Shown: positions 19,302 through 26,866 of the stretch, piece by piece
How positions within the stretch are numbered: position 1 is the stretch's first letter
How the letters are laid out: each line of letters opens with the position of its first letter
NCBI RefSeq assembly: GCF_024281035.1
Contig: NZ_JAMXLH010000022.1
Coordinates: 62,001 to 126,000 of the forward strand
Direction: 5' to 3'
DNA length: 64,000 nt
Source of the DNA: Paraburkholderia sp.
GTDB taxonomy: Bacteria; Pseudomonadota; Gammaproteobacteria; Burkholderiales; Burkholderiaceae
Translations under genes and position numbers: made by a program
Notes under the pieces: generated by a model
Databases searched by the model: none
Seen by the model: only the letters and a program-made list of their open reading frames with translations
What the model was told of the DNA's origin: nothing

Positions 19302-19924
19302 TGGGTGCCTCCCTGTGCCAATGCAAAGGCTTCCACCGCGGCATCCCATCCATGAACAAACGTCTGCTGCGCGTCCATGTCGAGCCATTCGCTCGATTCG
19401 AGGTCGTAACCTGCCGTGAAGTCTTCAAACGCCTGTTCGCGCGCAGCGTCCGGCAGCGTTACCGCCTGCTGCGCGGGAGCGGCGGCGAGCGCACGCAGCG
19501 CATCACGTGCGGCCTTCAAGTCACGGCGAAGTCCAGCGTCGCTCAGTTCGTCACCGTAGTCGCCGCCTGCGCACAGAACGCGATGCGCCGTATCGGCTGC
19601 GGTCTGGATTGTGGTGCGCTGCTCGTTGGTAAGCAGCGCTTGCGCTGCTACGGGAGCTGCGTAGAGCGGCTCCGGAACAGCACGGAAATTCTCGGCCTCG
19701 CCGAGCGCTTCTCCTTCATCCGCGAACAGATCGAATTGACCATTGGGCCAGCGGACAAGCCACGCTACCGGCGCTTGCGCTACATCGGAAGGGAGAGCAG
19801 CGCTCAGCTTGCGTAGCAGGCGGAATGCGTCGAAGCGGTCATCGGTGGCCACCCAGCGGTCAGAGTCAGCTTCGAGTCGTGCGGCGAGCTTTTCAGCGTC
19901 TGCGATCAGTTGTTTCGTATCCAT
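19298..19924 (-). CDS. Early phage protein sharing a domain with 17479-18759
   Basis: LTNEQRTTIQTAADTAHRVLCAGGDYGDELSDAGLRRDLKAARDALRAL. Confidence 0.55.
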   Translation of the reverse strand: MDTKQLIADAEKLAARLEADSDRWVATDDRFDAFRLLRKLSAALPSDVAQAPVAWLVRWPNGQFDLFADEGEALGEAENFRAVPEPLYAAPVAAQALLTNEQRTTIQTAADTAHRVLCAGGDYGDELSDAGLRRDLKAARDALRALAAAPAQQAVTLPDAAREQAFEDFTAGYDLESSEWLDMDAQQTFVHGWDAAVEAFALAQGGTQ

Positions 19925-19947
19925 CGTTTCCTCGATTCGTTATGCGT

Positions 19948-20385
19948 TCAAAGAGCGGACTTCGCATGCTCGCGAACTTCGTCGCGGCGGTCATTACGTT
20001 CGCGTCGCACCTCGTCGTCCGTTTTCGGCGCCTCGGCCGGCTTCGGCTGCGCCGCTTCGTATCGTCGAAGCAGCCATTGCCGGTTTTCTTCAAGCTGTGC
20101 ACGCTGCTCGTCGGTGGGCTCATCGGACGCCTCGGGAATCAGGCGCACGATCCCGCGCTGCTGCATATCGCGAAGCTTCGCCTCGACGCGAACGAGGTCT
20201 TCTTTTGCAAATCCAATCGCGCCGTAATAGCGCTGTTCGGGTGTCTTGTCGGTGGGGTCAAGCAACTCTCGATTGATGGCGCGCGTTACCCGGTCCATGT
20301 ACGTCCAGTGCGGATCGTTGTGCGTGGAGCAGTTGCAGTCCTTCGGCAGGGTGACGATCTCGCCCGTGGTCAGTTCGGCTTTCAT
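19948..20385 (-). CDS. Hypothetical early phage protein
   Basis: 145 aa charged protein in compact minus-strand operon. Confidence 0.5.
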   Translation of the reverse strand: MKAELTTGEIVTLPKDCNCSTHNDPHWTYMDRVTRAINRELLDPTDKTPEQRYYGAIGFAKEDLVRVEAKLRDMQQRGIVRLIPEASDEPTDEQRAQLEENRQWLLRRYEAAQPKPAEAPKTDDEVRRERNDRRDEVREHAKSAL

Positions 20386-20397
20386 CGTTTCCTCGTT

Positions 20398-20994
20398 TCA
20401 GGCGGTCATTGCTTCGGTGACTCGGCAGCGCAGCGCCAACTCGACGAGCCATTTCGCCAACTCGATAGGCGTGTGCTCGCGCTCGTCTTTTTTTATTTCG
20501 GGGCGCCGGTGACTGCGCGACCCGTCAGCGCGTCGGCCGGACGTACTCACGACCATCGGAGCTTCGCCGAGGGTCATAGGCATCTCCGGCACTTCCGCCG
20601 GCGGGCAGCCGACGATATAGAGCAGCGTCGATTTTTCGGCGTTATGGCCGAACCAATGCTGATGAATTGGCAGCGTCCAACCGCCCCACGCGTCGGGCTG
20701 GGCGACTGTGCCGAGCTGCTGGTCTACCCACAGGCGAGACGCCGACGGGTGTTCGAGCACGCCGCCGTATTTTCGAATCATGGCCACCGCGAAGCGTGCG
20801 AGGTCCTTTTCATCGGGCCGGGGCTTTGCCATATGTGCGAGCCGTCCCCATGCGCGGCATGGAGGGTGCGCTACCACAGGCGATCCACCGGGCCAGTTGC
20901 GCGCGTCGCGGTCGATGTCCCACACATCGCAGTTGGGCAGCGTCTTGTAGATGCTGTCGGGGCGCGCAAATAGGACGGCGATGGTTTGGCTCAT
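20398..20994 (-). CDS. Phage protein with PPC motif, possibly DNA methyltransferase-related
   Basis: VVAHPPCRAWGRLAHMAKPRPDEKDLARFAVAMIRKYGGVLEHPSASRLW. Confidence 0.45.
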   Translation of the reverse strand: MSQTIAVLFARPDSIYKTLPNCDVWDIDRDARNWPGGSPVVAHPPCRAWGRLAHMAKPRPDEKDLARFAVAMIRKYGGVLEHPSASRLWVDQQLGTVAQPDAWGGWTLPIHQHWFGHNAEKSTLLYIVGCPPAEVPEMPMTLGEAPMVVSTSGRRADGSRSHRRPEIKKDEREHTPIELAKWLVELALRCRVTEAMTA

Positions 20995-21020
20995 ATCTCT
21001 CTGCCGTTACGTGGTGGGGA

Positions 21021-21407
21021 TCACTTGATGGAGATGTCCGGCACGATCACGGACGGCTTGAACACCACCTTGTAGTGGTAGGTGCTCGCGGCGGCGGGAT
21101 CGAGCTGCTCGATGAAGTACGTCACGTTGTTCGACAGCCCGAGGAAATGCTTCTTGTATTCGTTGGGCCCGGTCTTGCAGATGATCGCCAGCTTCGTGTC
21201 CGTGCTGGAGTTGTCCTTCGAACACAAGCCCTCGATGGTCAGCATGTATTCGCCGGTGAAGCCGTTGTAGAACACGATGCGGCGGTTGATCTGGAAGTTG
21301 TCGGCGGCCGTCGACAGGTTCTGCGATGCCACATCGGCATCGTTGTTGCAGCCAGAGAGGCCGACGATAGCGATGAGAACGGCGGCGATGATTGCGGTCT
21401 TTTTCAT
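21021..21407 (-). CDS. Small phage lipoprotein
   Basis: Signal and lipobox MKKTAIIAAVLIAIVGLSGCNND, then beta-rich sequence. Confidence 0.65.
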   Translation of the reverse strand: MKKTAIIAAVLIAIVGLSGCNNDADVASQNLSTAADNFQINRRIVFYNGFTGEYMLTIEGLCSKDNSSTDTKLAIICKTGPNEYKKHFLGLSNNVTYFIEQLDPAAASTYHYKVVFKPSVIVPDISIK

Positions 21408-21419
21408 GATTCAGCCCAT

Positions 21420-22397
21420 TCAGATGGTTGAGGGTTCGATCTGCTTGCGGACTGCTGCGGCGCGTGCCTGAGAGCAGCCCAGGAATTTCCGGATCTCGGT
21501 CACCGTCGCGCGCAGCTGGCCGGCTGCTACTGCGGTAATGACTCGGGTCACGTCGTCTGCCTGCTCGACTACTGGCAGGCGAAGCACCGGGGCGGCCTCG
21601 ACTGCGACCGGCTCCGCGACCGGCGCAACGGCGTTACTCGCGGACGTGACTGCCGTTACTGACTCGGCGTGACTGCCTTTAGTGGCGGGCGTTACCGCGA
21701 TTTCAGTCAGGTCAGTAGGGCGAAGTGCGAGCAGCCAGCAGAAGCACGCGACGGCTTCCAGTACGGCGGCGAAGGCGAGGCCGGTCACGAGTTCGGCGCG
21801 CGGCGCGGCCACGCCAAATTCGGTCAGGGCGCCGGTAACCGGATCAGCCAGGGCGGAGGCTCGGGCTGCGGTGGCGCGGTCCTGTGCGGCCTCAGCGCGG
21901 CGCGCTTCGGCTTGCTCGATGTTCAGTGCGCCGACGCGAGCAGCAGCAGCGGTGCGCTCGGCGGTCAGGCTTGGGCATGGCTCGACGCAGCGACGCGCAT
22001 TGGTGCGGGCCAGTCGCGTTACTGCGTCTGCACGGTCACGTGCGATCTCGGCCAGACCGCGTCCCTGTGCCGTGACTACCAGCACCGCGGCGGCGCGCAG
22101 TTCACCCGCATGCTTCTGCGCCATAAGGAAAAAGACGGCATGTCCGTAGCAGGTAGCGGCCATGCAGCTGACCCACAGCACCGCGCCGATCACCCGAACG
22201 GACCAGCCGTGCGGCCGGCAGAGGGCGGGCAGCAGGTGAGCCGCGACGACGAGCACGACGCCTACGGCGACCCACAGAGCGCGCTCAGCCAAAAAGCCGC
22301 CACGCTGCCAGCCAGCCATGATTGAGAGGCACGCCGCGGTCACGGTAGCCGCGACTGCGAGTAATGCTGGGTAAGCGCGCATGGGCATGGCGGTCAC
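21420..22397 (-). CDS. Multi-TM membrane protein with C-terminal winged-helix-like domain
   Basis: Several hydrophobic segments; C-terminal VITAVAAGQLRATVTEIRKFLGCSQARAAAVRKQIE. Confidence 0.5.
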   Translation of the reverse strand: MTAMPMRAYPALLAVAATVTAACLSIMAGWQRGGFLAERALWVAVGVVLVVAAHLLPALCRPHGWSVRVIGAVLWVSCMAATCYGHAVFFLMAQKHAGELRAAAVLVVTAQGRGLAEIARDRADAVTRLARTNARRCVEPCPSLTAERTAAAARVGALNIEQAEARRAEAAQDRATAARASALADPVTGALTEFGVAAPRAELVTGLAFAAVLEAVACFCWLLALRPTDLTEIAVTPATKGSHAESVTAVTSASNAVAPVAEPVAVEAAPVLRLPVVEQADDVTRVITAVAAGQLRATVTEIRKFLGCSQARAAAVRKQIEPSTI

Positions 22398-23185
22398 GCT
22401 GCGTCGGCCAGCTCTCCAGTCTCAACCTCCTCGAAAACGCCAGACTCGGTAACGCGATACCAGGTATCGGCTTTGATGTTCTCGCCGACGTACCCGACCG
22501 CGAAGCGGGCGCGCTCATTGGAGTCGAGATAGGCGACTGATACGGATGCATTGGGGCCGACCTTGAATTGCGCGCCAAACCCAGCAACCGCGATGACGGC
22601 GTTTTCGCCAGCGGCCACGATCTGCGCGTAGTTGCCGCTGGAGCCGATCCGCGCGTAGTAGCCGCTGGAGCCGATCTGCGCGTAGTCGCCGCTGGAGCCG
22701 ATCCGCGCGTAGTCGCCGCTGGAGCCGATCTGCGCGGAGTTGCCGCTGGAGCCGATCTGCGCGTAGTCGCCGCTGGAGCCGATCTGCGCGTAGTTGCCGC
22801 TGGAGCCGATCTGCGCGTAGTTGCCGCTGGAGCCGATCTGCGCGGAGTAGCCGCTGGAGCCGATCCGCGCGTAGTCGCCGCTGTTATCGCTCTCGGCCGG
22901 TACGCCCACCTTCTCGACCTCAACCTTGAGCGCCGTCGTGTCGGCGATGAGCTTGTCGCTCGCGGCCTTCGCGTCGGCAGTGATGTCTCCTACAGCCGCC
23001 GGCTCGACCAGTAGATGACCGAAGGCGTGATCGGTGAGCCACGACGAATCGTCGAATCGGCTGTCATCGCGCAGCGCCTGCTGCACGACGCCGTAATCGG
23101 CACCCTGCGGAAACTTACGGATGAACCAGCCATAGCCATCCGTACAGGCTTCCCATTGGCGCAGCAGGTCGGTGGTGATCTTCAT
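22394..23185 (-). CDS. Phage protein with nonapeptide solenoid repeats (G-[NDY]-[YS]-A-[QR]-I-G-S-S)
   Basis: Nine tandem 9-aa repeats; conserved flanks (LRQWEACTDGYGWFIRKFP... and ...RARFAVGYVGENIKADTWYRV). Confidence 0.7.
   Translation of the reverse strand: MKITTDLLRQWEACTDGYGWFIRKFPQGADYGVVQQALRDDSRFDDSSWLTDHAFGHLLVEPAAVGDITADAKAASDKLIADTTALKVEVEKVGVPAESDNSGDYARIGSSGYSAQIGSSGNYAQIGSSGNYAQIGSSGDYAQIGSSGNSAQIGSSGDYARIGSSGDYAQIGSSGYYARIGSSGNYAQIVAAGENAVIAVAGFGAQFKVGPNASVSVAYLDSNERARFAVGYVGENIKADTWYRVTESGVFEEVETGELADAA
22629..22871. repeat. Tandem 27-bp repeat, 9 units
   Basis: Units TAGT[T/C/A]GCCGCTGGAGCCGATC[T/C]GCGCG read directly, plus 12-bp partial unit. Confidence 0.95.
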
Positions 23186-23216
23186 TTGGTATCCTTATCG
23201 AGAATTGCGTTTCGCT

Positions 23217-23519
23217 CTATTCCGCGTGATGTTCAACTTGAGATCTGAGGAGGTCCGAAACATCCTTGAGACGGTCTACAGACACGCGCATCAACTCTGC
23301 GACGCCAGTGGCCTTGTCGAGAGCGGCTTTCCACGCGTGAACTGTCTGCACCCCCCCCTGACGCACGTGTTCGGGGATGTGGCTGGCGAGCGAGGTAATC
23401 TGTTCTCGCAACGCAGCCTTAGCGGCTTCGCGCTCAGCGACCCTCTTTTCGGCCCGAGCGCGCTGCTTCGCGGCGCGCGCTTCGTCACTCATCTTCGTTC
23501 GGGGCATGATTTCCTCCAA
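23217..23519 (-). CDS. Hypothetical early phage protein, coiled-coil-like
   Basis: 100 aa RAAKQRARAEKRVAEREAAKAALREQI. Confidence 0.45.
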   Translation of the reverse strand: MEEIMPRTKMSDEARAAKQRARAEKRVAEREAAKAALREQITSLASHIPEHVRQGGVQTVHAWKAALDKATGVAELMRVSVDRLKDVSDLLRSQVEHHAE

Positions 23520-23524
23520 TTGGA

Positions 23525-23692
23525 TTATTCGTACCGGCGCGGGTATTGCTCATCGTCACGCGTGCTGAGCGGCTCATCGAACGGGTGCGATTCGCGCTCG
23601 ATCCTCGGGCGCTTTCCAACGAAAACGCCGGCCGCTGCGCCTACAGCCAATCCGATAAGAACTGCGATGCAAACAACTTCGACTATGTCCAT
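23525..23692 (-). CDS. Small single-TM phage protein
   Basis: 55 aa MDIVEVVCIAVLIGLAVGAAAGVFVGKRPRIERESHPFDEPL, below ORF-track cutoff. Confidence 0.4.
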   Translation of the reverse strand: MDIVEVVCIAVLIGLAVGAAAGVFVGKRPRIERESHPFDEPLSTRDDEQYPRRYE

Positions 23693-23710
23693 TGGTGAGC
23701 CTCTACGGGG

Positions 23711-23833
23711 TCAGGTGCAACGAGCTGCGGTGCAGACCGTGAAAATGGCGGCGCTGGAGTCGAAATGCGAATTGCTGAACAACCAAATCGCGACCGCGAC
23801 GCCAGCGCCGATCCAGACGCGATAGTTAGTCAT
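23711..23833 (-). CDS. Very small TM phage protein
   Basis: 40 aa MTNYRVWIGAGVAVAIWLFSNSHFDSSAAIFTVCTAARCT. Confidence 0.25.
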   Translation of the reverse strand: MTNYRVWIGAGVAVAIWLFSNSHFDSSAAIFTVCTAARCT

Positions 23834-23969
23834 TGCGCGGCCTCTTCGCATCACGGAAGCCCTGCAGATAGAAAAATGAGAACGATTCGGGACGACCGCC
23901 GCGCATTGCGCAATTCCATCCAGCGCGATAGAGGCCGATGTCCCCCTGAGCTACCGTTTTGCGTGCCAT
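23826..23969 (-). CDS. Small early phage protein
   Basis: 47 aa MARKTVAQGDIGLYRAGWNCAMRGGRPESFSFFYLQGFRDAKRPRND. Confidence 0.4.
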   Translation of the reverse strand: MARKTVAQGDIGLYRAGWNCAMRGGRPESFSFFYLQGFRDAKRPRND

Positions 23970-23970
23970 C

Positions 23971-24159
23971 TCAACTCTCCAGTCCTCTCGGCGCGACGAG
24001 CTTGCCGCCCGAGAAGGCCAAATGGATACGTGCCGTTGGGTAACGAGCCAGATCACTGAGAGTGAGGACAACTACATAGCAGCCGACATGAGCAACGAAT
24101 CGGCAATGTCCATCGAGAGACTTTGTAGCTGCACGGCGAAGGGCTTTGCGGGCATTCAT
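23971..24159 (-). CDS. Small early phage protein
   Basis: 62 aa MNARKALRRAATKSLDGHCRFVAHVGCYVVVLTLSDL. Confidence 0.35.
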   Translation of the reverse strand: MNARKALRRAATKSLDGHCRFVAHVGCYVVVLTLSDLARYPTARIHLAFSGGKLVAPRGLES

Positions 24160-24283
24160 CTCTCACTCCAGCGATCTGGCGGGGTGGTGAGAGGTGGGCT
24201 AAGTACAGAGCACTGTGCGGCAATGCTCTCCGCTTAGCCCACTTCTGACGCTGGGCGCTCTTGGGGAGCGCTTGAGATGAATT

Positions 24284-24301
24284 CTACAAATACGTTTGTA
24301 G
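24284..24301. promoter_or_regulatory. CI-type operator, left: CTACAAATACGTTTGTAG
   Basis: Perfect CTACAA-N6-TTGTAG dyad, same as the site upstream of cro. Confidence 0.8.
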
Positions 24302-24316
24302 ATTGGCAAGAGGTTT

Positions 24317-24334
24317 CTACAATTTAATTTGTAG
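24317..24334. promoter_or_regulatory. CI-type operator, left: CTACAATTTAATTTGTAG
   Basis: Perfect CTACAA-N6-TTGTAG dyad, start 33 bp from the previous operator. Confidence 0.8.
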
Positions 24335-24387
24335 ATGCCAGCGTAGCGCGAAGCGGAGGCCGTACGCGAGATGAGGAAAGGGGAGGA

Positions 24388-24407
24388 AGCGCCCCGACCG
24401 GGGCGCT
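24388..24407 (-). terminator. Hairpin AGCGCCCC-GACC-GGGGCGCT downstream of 24422-25054
   Basis: 8-bp perfect stem; pyrimidine-rich but weak T tract on minus strand. Confidence 0.45.
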
Positions 24408-24421
24408 TGAGGAATGGGTGC

Positions 24422-25054
24422 TTAGAAGGCGGTGATGTTCTTAATCTTCACGCTGTCCGCGCCCTCCTGGATGATGGGTGTCTCGAATTTCCAGCGCGCA
24501 TGCGGCTCAAGGTTGTTGACGTTTGCCAGATCGCTACCGAGCTGCGTGCCGTCCTTGTCGTAGACATTAAGTTCAATCTGAACATAAGAGTATTCCTTGC
24601 CAGTATTGTTCTGCAGAACACCTCCGACGCTTACGCCACCATATTCATTCCGATGCAGGGTGAAACTTGAGACGGTAAAGCGTGAAGCATCATCATCAGC
24701 AGCAACTGCAGGCGTGGGTGCGGCAGCCACCGGAGCTGGTGTGTTGGATGCGGTTGCTTCAACTTGCCGGGAAGGCGATGTCGACCGCTCTCCAAGGTCA
24801 CTTCCCGCGATGATGACGAAGAAAATGACGGTGAGCGCAATGCCAGCTCCAAGTAGATCTTTACTGGACTTAGGCGGCTGATCGGCAGCCGCGCCGCTTG
24901 GCTTGAGGAAGAATAAGATGAGTGCTGCCACGAAGGGGCTGATTAAGATGGAGATGATAAACCAAACAAATTTATTCTTTCCTTTTCGGCCCGAATAAGC
25001 GGATACAACAAAATTCAGTGCAAGAATCGCTAAATATCCCCAGATATTCATCAT
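24422..25054 (-). CDS. Membrane protein with C-terminal FxLYD-like domain, in rexAB-like position
   Basis: Three hydrophobic segments, Ala/Pro linker, then FTLHRNEYGGVSVGGVLQNNTGKEYSYVQIELNVYDKDGTQLGSDLANVNNLEPHARWKFETPI. Confidence 0.6.
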   Translation of the reverse strand: MMNIWGYLAILALNFVVSAYSGRKGKNKFVWFIISILISPFVAALILFFLKPSGAAADQPPKSSKDLLGAGIALTVIFFVIIAGSDLGERSTSPSRQVEATASNTPAPVAAAPTPAVAADDDASRFTVSSFTLHRNEYGGVSVGGVLQNNTGKEYSYVQIELNVYDKDGTQLGSDLANVNNLEPHARWKFETPIIQEGADSVKIKNITAF

Positions 25055-25133
25055 TACCTCGGTTAATGAGTTTTAATTCACTTCGCATAATTTTTCTTCG
25101 AACGCGCGATGACAGAAGCGGACTCAGGAGCGC

Positions 25134-25913
25134 TCAGAGACGATTATCATTCCAAACGGCGCGGCCCGCTATCATCGTTCGATCATCTGGCGGTAAAACC
25201 TTGTCTGGATGCGATATTTTGTCGGGATTGTCGCTGCGCATAATCCACGCTTGACCACCCAACGCTGGGTGGTAGTCACGGATCAGCCGCTTAAGCACAA
25301 GGCCGCCATCCGGCTTGCATATCAGGTACACCTTTCCCTCAACCGGGCTGGTGTCCGCCGTATTGATCAACACAACGCAGCCGTCCTGAATCGTAGGCAT
25401 CATGCTCCCACCGGACGCGTAAATAATGCGCGCTGCATTTTCTGGGACGCCGAAATCCCTGAGACTAGAACGTTTGAAGGCCAAGCCACCCTTAACAACA
25501 ATATGGTCTTGGAACCGGCCTTCACCGCATGCGGCTGATACGTCAAGTTGAGGCACGTACGCAAACTCTTCTTCGGTTGGTCTTTGTAGTTCGCTTGCGA
25601 GCCTACCTGAATTCGCTTTTTCATGCGATCCCGTCACCAGGCCTTCTTGATTGCCAGTCAGTGATTTGGTTGACGGAAGAGTTGGGGTTGGCCCGCGATT
25701 GTAAGCGAGCCAGTTCACGTCGACTCGGAGCACTTCTGCGAGGCGGGGCGTGTATTTGCTCGATTTGGCGTTCTTGTTTCGATCTAGCAAGTATTGGATG
25801 TTCTGCGGCTGGCAGCCATCCCCAACCCGCCGCGCGAGTTCACTCTGATCAGATTGTGGGTCAAGCCCAGCCAATTTCATCGCCCATTCCAGGCGGTCTG
25901 CGAAGGTATTCAT
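25134..25913 (-). CDS. CI-type repressor, N-terminal HTH and C-terminal S24 (LexA-like) peptidase
   Basis: FADRLEWAMKLAGLDPQSDQSELARRVGDGCQPQNIQYLLDRNKN and ASGGSMMPTIQDGCVVLINTADTSPVEGKVYLICKPDGGLVLKRL. Confidence 0.9.
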   Translation of the reverse strand: MNTFADRLEWAMKLAGLDPQSDQSELARRVGDGCQPQNIQYLLDRNKNAKSSKYTPRLAEVLRVDVNWLAYNRGPTPTLPSTKSLTGNQEGLVTGSHEKANSGRLASELQRPTEEEFAYVPQLDVSAACGEGRFQDHIVVKGGLAFKRSSLRDFGVPENAARIIYASGGSMMPTIQDGCVVLINTADTSPVEGKVYLICKPDGGLVLKRLIRDYHPALGGQAWIMRSDNPDKISHPDKVLPPDDRTMIAGRAVWNDNRL

Positions 25914-25929
25914 ACAAAGGATTTTGTAT
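25912..25929. promoter_or_regulatory. Operator ATACAAAGGATTTTGTAT overlapping the cI start
   Basis: 6-bp palindromic arms, one mismatch per half to CTACAA/TTGTAG. Confidence 0.6.
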
Positions 25930-25936
25930 AAGTATG

Positions 25937-25954
25937 TTGCAAAAGTGTTTGTAA
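25937..25954. promoter_or_regulatory. Degenerate operator TTGCAAAAGTGTTTGTAA
   Basis: Right arm 5/6 and left arm 3-4/6 match to consensus, same 18-bp layout. Confidence 0.45.
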
Positions 25955-25958
25955 CGTG

Positions 25959-25976
25959 CTACAAATTCGCTTGTAG
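25959..25976. promoter_or_regulatory. Operator CTACAAATTCGCTTGTAG upstream of cro
   Basis: Perfect CTACAA-N6-TTGTAG dyad. Confidence 0.8.
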
Positions 25977-25993
25977 AAACAGGCCTGCAAAAA

Positions 25994-26332
25994 ATGAGCG
26001 AACCCACGAACCCCACAACGACTGGAATCGACGACGCAATAAGCCGCGCCGGGTCCCAGAAGGCGCTCGCCGCGCTTATCGGCTCCACCCAGCAGATGGT
26101 CTCCTACTGGAAGAGATCGGGCGTTGTAACTGACGCGAGCATGTGCGCAGCCATCGAGAGTGCGACAGGGGTTGCGTGCGAACGCCTCAATCCGAATGAG
26201 AATTGGGCAAGCCTTCGTTCCGTTTTGTGCGTCCCCAATCGCGAGGGGTTGGACGCCTCCGATGACGTTCAGCCTCCTGTTGGCGGAATCAACAAAGGTT
26301 CGAAGTTGGCGGCGGTTGCGCGAGCTTCGTGA
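25994..26332 (+). CDS. Cro/YdaS-like HTH regulator
   Basis: IDDAISRAGSQKALAALIGSTQQMVSYWKRSGVVTDASMCAAIESATGVACERLNP, divergent from cI. Confidence 0.8.
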   Translation: MSEPTNPTTTGIDDAISRAGSQKALAALIGSTQQMVSYWKRSGVVTDASMCAAIESATGVACERLNPNENWASLRSVLCVPNREGLDASDDVQPPVGGINKGSKLAAVARAS

Positions 26333-26393
26333 CGTGTCGCGATAACAGGCTCGCACCAGATCAGTAGTTTCAATTGGAGAAATGGAGGGAGTT

Positions 26394-26618
26394 ATGTCAC
26401 GTCGCACGGAATACCGCAATGAGGTGAAGACGCGGTTGTCTGACCGCGCGTACGAGGGAATGCAGGCGTTCAAGGCATTGCATGGGATCGAAAGCGATTC
26501 GGCGGCGCTGGCTCGCATCACAGACCTTTTGTTGTTTGGCACGGTTGGCAATTTGCCAGCGAATCTTCTCGACCGCAGTGCCGAAGCGGCCCACTTTGGG
26601 ACGCGGGTGGCCGTATGA
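26394..26618 (+). CDS. Small early phage protein, possibly ribbon-helix-helix
   Basis: MSRRTEYRNEVKTRLSDRAYEGMQAFKALHGIES. Confidence 0.45.
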   Translation: MSRRTEYRNEVKTRLSDRAYEGMQAFKALHGIESDSAALARITDLLLFGTVGNLPANLLDRSAEAAHFGTRVAV

Positions 26619-26815
26619 CACATTGCAAGACCAGCTTGACGGTGGAGCTTCCGGAACCGGAGGCGGCTGATCTGGCAGTGCGAGCGGCAGCAAAGGGTGT
26701 CTCGACGCCCGAATTGCTCGGAAATTACGTACTGAGGGGCGCGTACGGGGCGCTTCACCCCCTCGTGGTTGCCTTTGATTCACGGCCTAAACAGGGACAG
26801 ATAGGGGAGGAGTAG
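26615..26815 (+). CDS. Small early phage protein, possibly ribbon-helix-helix
   Basis: SLTVELPEPEAADLAVRAAAKGVSTPELLGNYVLRGAY, ATGA overlap. Confidence 0.4.
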   Translation: MTHCKTSLTVELPEPEAADLAVRAAAKGVSTPELLGNYVLRGAYGALHPLVVAFDSRPKQGQIGEE

Positions 26816-26866
26816 GCCGCCACGGCGGCCCGACAAGCTGGAATCAAAGCTGATCCGTAACAAGAG

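Noticed and set aside
22629-22883. CRISPR array at the 27-bp repeats
   Set aside because: Units are contiguous with no spacers and encode a regular nonapeptide repeat
22394-23185. Diversity-generating retroelement target, since varying codons change at adenines (AAC/GAC/TAC, TAC/TCC, CAG/CGG)
   Set aside because: No reverse transcriptase or template repeat seen in the window; ordinary repeat divergence is enough
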